A model generated the notes under the pieces. The model was not told the DNA's origin. It saw nothing but the letters and a program-made list of their open reading frames with translations, and ran no database searches. 64,000 nucleotides of DNA. It comes from an uncultured Collinsella sp. Its GTDB lineage: Bacteria > Actinomycetota > Coriobacteriia > Coriobacteriales > Coriobacteriaceae. Positions 61,062 to 64,000 of this stretch are shown here, piece after piece. Both the position numbers and the translations under genes were made by a program. The stretch covers positions 62,001 through 126,000 of the forward strand of contig UQLA01000004.1 in NCBI GenBank assembly GCA_900541745.1. The letters run 5' to 3'. Within the stretch, counting starts at the first letter, position 1; each line of letters starts with the position of its first letter.

Positions 61062-61754
61062 CTAGATAGACGAGTCTTTGGACAGCTCGAAATAGTCGGG
61101 ATGCAAGGCGATAACCGGTCCCTGTTCCTCGGGCATCAGATGCAAGTGCGTCTCGGCCAGATAGCTCGCCGTGTCGGTATCGCCCCTCTTAATGGCCTCG
61201 AGAATCCGGCGATGCTGCCGACGAATCGGCTCCCAATCCAGATCCTGCGACACCATACGCAACCAGTTGTATCGCTCAAAATGCGTGTTGACGCTCTTCA
61301 TCCAATCCCACAACATGTGACGACCGGCAATCTCAAAACACGTCTCATGGAACAGGTTGTCCAGGTCAAAAAAGCGACGCGTCTCGCTATGGCCGAGCGA
61401 CTCGGACTCGGCAAGAATCTGCTCGAGCCGATGCTTTTGCTCGGGCGTGGCGGCCGAGCAGCATTTAATGAGCACGCTTCTCTCGAGTTTCTCACGCAAG
61501 AAACAGGCGTTCTCGGCGCGCTCCATGCTGATTTTTGAGACATAGGTGCCGCTTTTGGGACGCGTTTCCACCAGCTCCTGCTCACGCAGGCGCACAAAGG
61601 ATTCGCGAATGGGCGTGCGCCCGATTCCCGTCTCCTTTTCCAGACCAATCGCCGAAAGGCGCGTGCCGGGTTTGAGCTCGGCATAGATGATCTTGGAGCG
61701 CAATGCGTTGTATGCCTGGTCTTGCAGGCTCTGATTATGCTGGTGTTGTTCCAT
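61062..61754 (-). CDS. GntR family regulator, FadR subfamily
   Basis: The 230-residue protein has a winged HTH (ALRSKIIYAELKPGTRL... GRTPIRESFVRLREQELVETRPKSGTYV, given in part) and an FCD effector domain with metal-binding-type His residues (DLDNLFHETCFEIAGRH, HRRILEAIKRGD, ETHLH). It likely senses an organic acid. GAGGG precedes the ATG. No catabolic genes are next to it. Confidence 0.88.
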   Translation of the reverse strand: MEQHQHNQSLQDQAYNALRSKIIYAELKPGTRLSAIGLEKETGIGRTPIRESFVRLREQELVETRPKSGTYVSKISMERAENACFLREKLERSVLIKCCSAATPEQKHRLEQILAESESLGHSETRRFFDLDNLFHETCFEIAGRHMLWDWMKSVNTHFERYNWLRMVSQDLDWEPIRRQHRRILEAIKRGDTDTASYLAETHLHLMPEEQGPVIALHPDYFELSKDSSI

Positions 61755-61888
61755 AAAGCCCTCGGATGAAGCTCACGGTTTGTCGAATTTCACCACGTAA
61801 TACTATCGCATCGACACGCCCCGGCTCCCAATCAGTCTTTTTGGGACGGGGCTCTTTTAGCTACCCTGGCCCGCAGATCGGCCCCCTT

Positions 61889-62048
61889 GCCACAAAAGTG
61901 GCCCATCTACTACGTTAACACGGATAGCCTCGGCCATACCGAAAACCGTGAAAACAAAACCGCAGGTAGACAGCTTGTCGATTTTCGAAAAAGCCGACTA
62001 TGGTTGACCCCTGCGGCTTAAACGTAGTAGATAGGCCCTTTTCGTGGC
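61889..62048. mobile_element. MITE-like nested palindrome M7, 160 bp
   Basis: Arms GCCACAAAAGTGGCCC... (61889-61918) and its near-complement (62018-62048) pair with few mismatches. Inner pairing includes ACCGCAGG/CCTGCGG and TTGTCGATTTTCG. AAAACCGCAGG here also occurs twice inside M4. It lies in the divergent gap between the GntR and ATPase genes; no gene is seen in it. Confidence 0.55.
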
Positions 62049-62170
62049 GCAGCACTACTGCACCCCAAATTGGCACCCCGAGCCCTCGTGAGTTGCCAAC
62101 AAGCTGTTCGCCCAGCGCTTTATCCGCGCGGCATTTGGAAAATAGCACCACCGCAAAACCCGCGAGTAGC

Positions 62171-62240
62171 GCTTACTTTGCTATATCTCACTATACTTTG
62201 CTATATCTTGCTATACTTTGTTATATCTTGCTATATCTTG
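62171..62240 (+). repeat. 20-bp direct repeats upstream of the AAA ATPase gene
   Basis: Three full 20-bp units with the consensus CTATACTTTGCTATATCTTG start at 62171, 62191 and 62211, with half a unit at 62231-62240. They end 16 bases before the ATPase ATG. The array is AT-rich in a GC-rich surrounding, and resembles iterons or a multi-copy operator. Confidence 0.85.
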
Positions 62241-62256
62241 AGCAAAGGTGGCTCAC

Positions 62257-63348
62257 ATGCAAACAAACCCTTTTAAGCCCACAGCAGGTAAAACACCTCC
62301 CACGATTATCGGCCGCGAAGATGTGCTCGAAGAATTCAATGAGGGCCTCACCAACGGGCCTGGTGCCCCTGGGCGCCTAATGCGCATAGCCGGCGTCCGT
62401 GGAACGGGCAAGACGGTCCTCCTTGACGAGTGCTCACGTTTGGCGCAAAGCCGTGGCTGGACGGTCATAAAAGAGGTCGCAACCGAGGGACTTTGTCAGC
62501 GCATTCTCGAACAGCTGCAGCCCAAATTCCAGGCCAAACACGCCAGATTTGAGCCCACCGTAGCTGGCATATCCATCGGCAGCATAGATATTGAGCGAAT
62601 CGGCCCATCGCTACGCGACGCCATGAGACAGACAATATCCAAGAATGGAAATGGCCTGCTCATCACTCTCGACGAGGTTCAAGACGCAGAGCTCGATGAG
62701 ATCCGAACGCTCTCCATTGCGATTCAGCAGGTTATCGGCGAAGACCTTGATATCGCCTTTGTTTTTGCTGGGCTTCCTTCGAAGATTGAAAGCATCATCA
62801 ACGGAAAGACACTTACGTTTTTGCGCCGTGCCCTCCCCTTTGACCTGAAGGCTGTGGCAGTAACCGAAGTGTCGTACTCCCTCGAGGAAACCATTGAAGC
62901 GTCTGGCATGGAGTTGCAGCCAGGTATTGCCGGCCAACTTGCCGAGGCAACGCAAGGTTATCCTTTCATGATCCAACTCGTTGGATACTACGCATGGCAG
63001 TTGGCAAGACGCGCACATACACCGATTATTGGAGAAGAAGAAGCCGAGCGCGGCATTGCAACGGCACGCGAACGCTTCTGTGCCATGGTGATTGAGCCCG
63101 CGCTACAGCGCATTCCGCCCACGTGCATCGCTTATCTGCTGAGCATGGCATCTTTGGGGCAGACGAGCTCGACCAGCATGGTTGCCGATGCCCTAAACAA
63201 AACGCCTCAACAGGTGAGTTCCGTCCGCAGCCGCCTGTTAAGAGAATCGATTATCGAGGCTCCCTCGTACGGCAAGGTCTCATTTGCCATCCCCTACATG
63301 CGCGACTACCTCTACGAGCACAAAGCCGAACTGGAAGTTGAACTGTAG
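62257..63348 (+). CDS. AAA ATPase with C-terminal winged helix (Orc/Cdc6-like ATPase family)
   Basis: The 363-residue protein has Walker A GVRGTGKTVLL (Lys 52), Walker B LLITLDEVQD and an arginine-rich sensor region, followed by a winged helix (SSTSMVADALNKTPQQVSS, then RLLRESII). This is the archaeal-ATPase/Orc1-like architecture often found in accessory or plasmid DNA. Partner and role are unknown. I start it at 62257 (MQTNPFKP), with AAAGGTGG upstream; a GTG at 62248 is in frame. It is framed by 20-bp repeats upstream and palindromes downstream, which could be its own binding sites. Confidence 0.8.
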   Translation: MQTNPFKPTAGKTPPTIIGREDVLEEFNEGLTNGPGAPGRLMRIAGVRGTGKTVLLDECSRLAQSRGWTVIKEVATEGLCQRILEQLQPKFQAKHARFEPTVAGISIGSIDIERIGPSLRDAMRQTISKNGNGLLITLDEVQDAELDEIRTLSIAIQQVIGEDLDIAFVFAGLPSKIESIINGKTLTFLRRALPFDLKAVAVTEVSYSLEETIEASGMELQPGIAGQLAEATQGYPFMIQLVGYYAWQLARRAHTPIIGEEEAERGIATARERFCAMVIEPALQRIPPTCIAYLLSMASLGQTSSTSMVADALNKTPQQVSSVRSRLLRESIIEAPSYGKVSFAIPYMRDYLYEHKAELEVEL

Positions 63349-63368
63349 AAACGGCAACTGCCCTGCAA

Positions 63369-63496
63369 GACGAAAACCGTTTTCGTACGGATTTAAAACA
63401 GACGTAAACGATTTTCGTCTTGATTTGCGTACGGAATTAAGACGTAAATTGCGCTTTCGTACGCTTATTACCAGACGCAAATTGTTTTCGTCCGGC
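63369..63496 (+). repeat. Four degenerate palindromes after the AAA ATPase gene
   Basis: Copies start at 63369, 63401, 63441 and 63474 with the pattern GACGnAAAn-GnTTTTCGT, so each is a small inverted repeat. Spacings are 32, 40 and 33 bases. They lie 20 bases after the ATPase stop codon. Confidence 0.7.
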
Positions 63497-63521
63497 CATG
63501 CGTCCCCAATCTAGACGAAAA

Positions 63522-63552
63522 GAGCCCCGAGCTCGTTCAAAAATCGGGGCTC
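63522..63552 (+). terminator. Hairpin closing the ATPase locus
   Basis: GAGCCCCGA and TCGGGGCTC pair across 13 bases. No long T-run follows on the plus strand; TTTTTG lies inside the loop. A second hairpin GATGTAA/TTACATC follows at 63552-63583. Confidence 0.5.
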
Positions 63553-63582
63553 GATGTAAGTTCTAGGGTGTCAGAAGTTACA

Positions 63583-63825
63583 TCAGCCGCTTACGACCGC
63601 TCTGTCTATCTCTCCGAGCGGGACGGGCGCCGATGCCCTGATCTCTGCCATGTCGAGGTGCGAGATCAAATCCTTGGCGCGCTCGCCGGAGTGGTATGCC
63701 TTGTTCGGCGCCACCTTCCTGTAGAGCTTCTTGAGCTTCGTCTTCCCCTTGTTGCCCGGCGGCATCTCCGTCTCAGGTGGCAGCCCTAGGAAGGACAGGA
63801 CGCCGGGCAGGTCGCACAGCATCAC
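63583..63825 (-). CDS. Unrecognised reading frame, possibly a gene fragment
   Basis: I do not recognise the product. From GTG 63825 it has 80 residues with a basic centre (GNKGKTKLKKLYRKVAPNK). The frame stays open upstream to a stop at 63997-63999, at the window edge, but has no ATG, GTG or TTG there, so either the real start is 63825 or the gene is broken. The upstream open part contains RYC three times, encoded by a 9-bp repeat (63926-63952). Codon use looks coding-like. It is convergent with the ATPase gene. Confidence 0.4.
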   Translation of the reverse strand: MMLCDLPGVLSFLGLPPETEMPPGNKGKTKLKKLYRKVAPNKAYHSGERAKDLISHLDMAEIRASAPVPLGEIDRAVVSG

Positions 63826-63925
63826 GTCCTCGATGTCGGCCTTGGCCGCCAGGTCGACGACTCTCTGCGCTGTCGGCGAGATGTTCGGGGTGCTGCTACC
63901 GCCCGCTGGTTCGGAAGCTGGCGGG

Positions 63926-63952
63926 CAGTAGCGGCAGTAGCGGCAGTAGCGG
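63926..63952. repeat. 9-bp tandem repeat (CAGTAGCGG x3)
   Basis: Three exact copies sit in the open frame upstream of the last gene candidate. They would encode Arg-Tyr-Cys three times on the minus strand. Confidence 0.8.
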
Positions 63953-64000
63953 TGTGGCTCGATAGGCCCGAATATCCGTAAGGAAGGTGCTCGCTCTCAT

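Noticed and set aside
62171..62240. CRISPR-like array before the ATPase
   Set aside because: The 20-bp units are contiguous with no spacers.

Overview
The window looks like chromosomal DNA of a gut actinobacterium of the class Coriobacteriia, most probably Collinsella. The reasons are the high-GC coding style, protein flavour (type III glutamine synthetase, GatCAB, S9/L13 pair, PFL/DUF711 protein), LPXTG-type pili with a class C sortase, and dense families of intergenic palindromes. This assignment is from memory of the families, not from a search. The left end cuts a MurT-GatD fusion gene and the right end cuts or abuts an unrecognised reading frame.

Layout. 1-2.1 kb: MurT-GatD fusion, tRNA-Glu with an encoded CCA end, a 189-bp tandem repeat grown from the tRNA 3' end, and a MITE-like inverted-repeat element. 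2.1-4.2 kb (-): type III glutamine synthetase. 4.6-11.1 kb (+): methionine/one-carbon cluster (metF, a detached MetH activation domain, and a MetH that lacks that domain), interrupted by a restriction-modification pair. 11.2-14.2 kb: PFL protein, a long nested palindrome, a methyltransferase behind a terminator-like hairpin, and a YhbY RNA-binding protein. 14.3-20.7 kb (-): a STAND/SARP regulator, nagB, a glucose-type EIIA and glmM, an amino-sugar group. 20.8-23.9 kb (-): rpsI-rplM, a patatin lipase, palindrome and repeat arrays, and tmRNA. 24-31 kb: an unknown small protein, a P1B ATPase with its DUF6110-like partner, and gatCAB. 31.4-40 kb (-): a sortase-assembled pilus locus. 40.5-47 kb (-): HAD phosphatase, MFS transporter, MoaC-MobB fusion and MoaA, and a DUF559-like protein. 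47-52.4 kb: heterodimeric ABC exporter divergent from a MATE pump. 52.5-59 kb (-): ligA, htrA, a GlnR-like regulator and a glutamine synthetase homologue that has lost catalytic residues. 59-64 kb: a HepT/MntA-type toxin-antitoxin pair with an unusual antitoxin fusion, LacI and GntR regulators, and an AAA ATPase framed by repeats.

How the parts connect. The clearest candidate for a new system is nitrogen control. The glutamine synthetase homologue at 57.5-58.9 kb keeps some metal ligands but has Ala, Gly and Phe where two Glu and one His are expected. It is followed by an orphan OmpR-type regulator resembling actinobacterial GlnR. Sites resembling the published GlnR box (gTnAc-n6-GaAAc) lie upstream of this pair and also upstream of the intact type III synthetase at 2.1-4.2 kb. 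I infer that the degenerate enzyme is a sensor or regulator and the type III enzyme does the synthesis.

A second theme is 3'-end palindromes. Six copies of one hairpin (family A), four of another (family B) and two long nested palindromes with a shared core sit just after genes. Families A and the nested palindromes keep one orientation relative to transcription, which suggests transcript-end RNA structures rather than random repeats.
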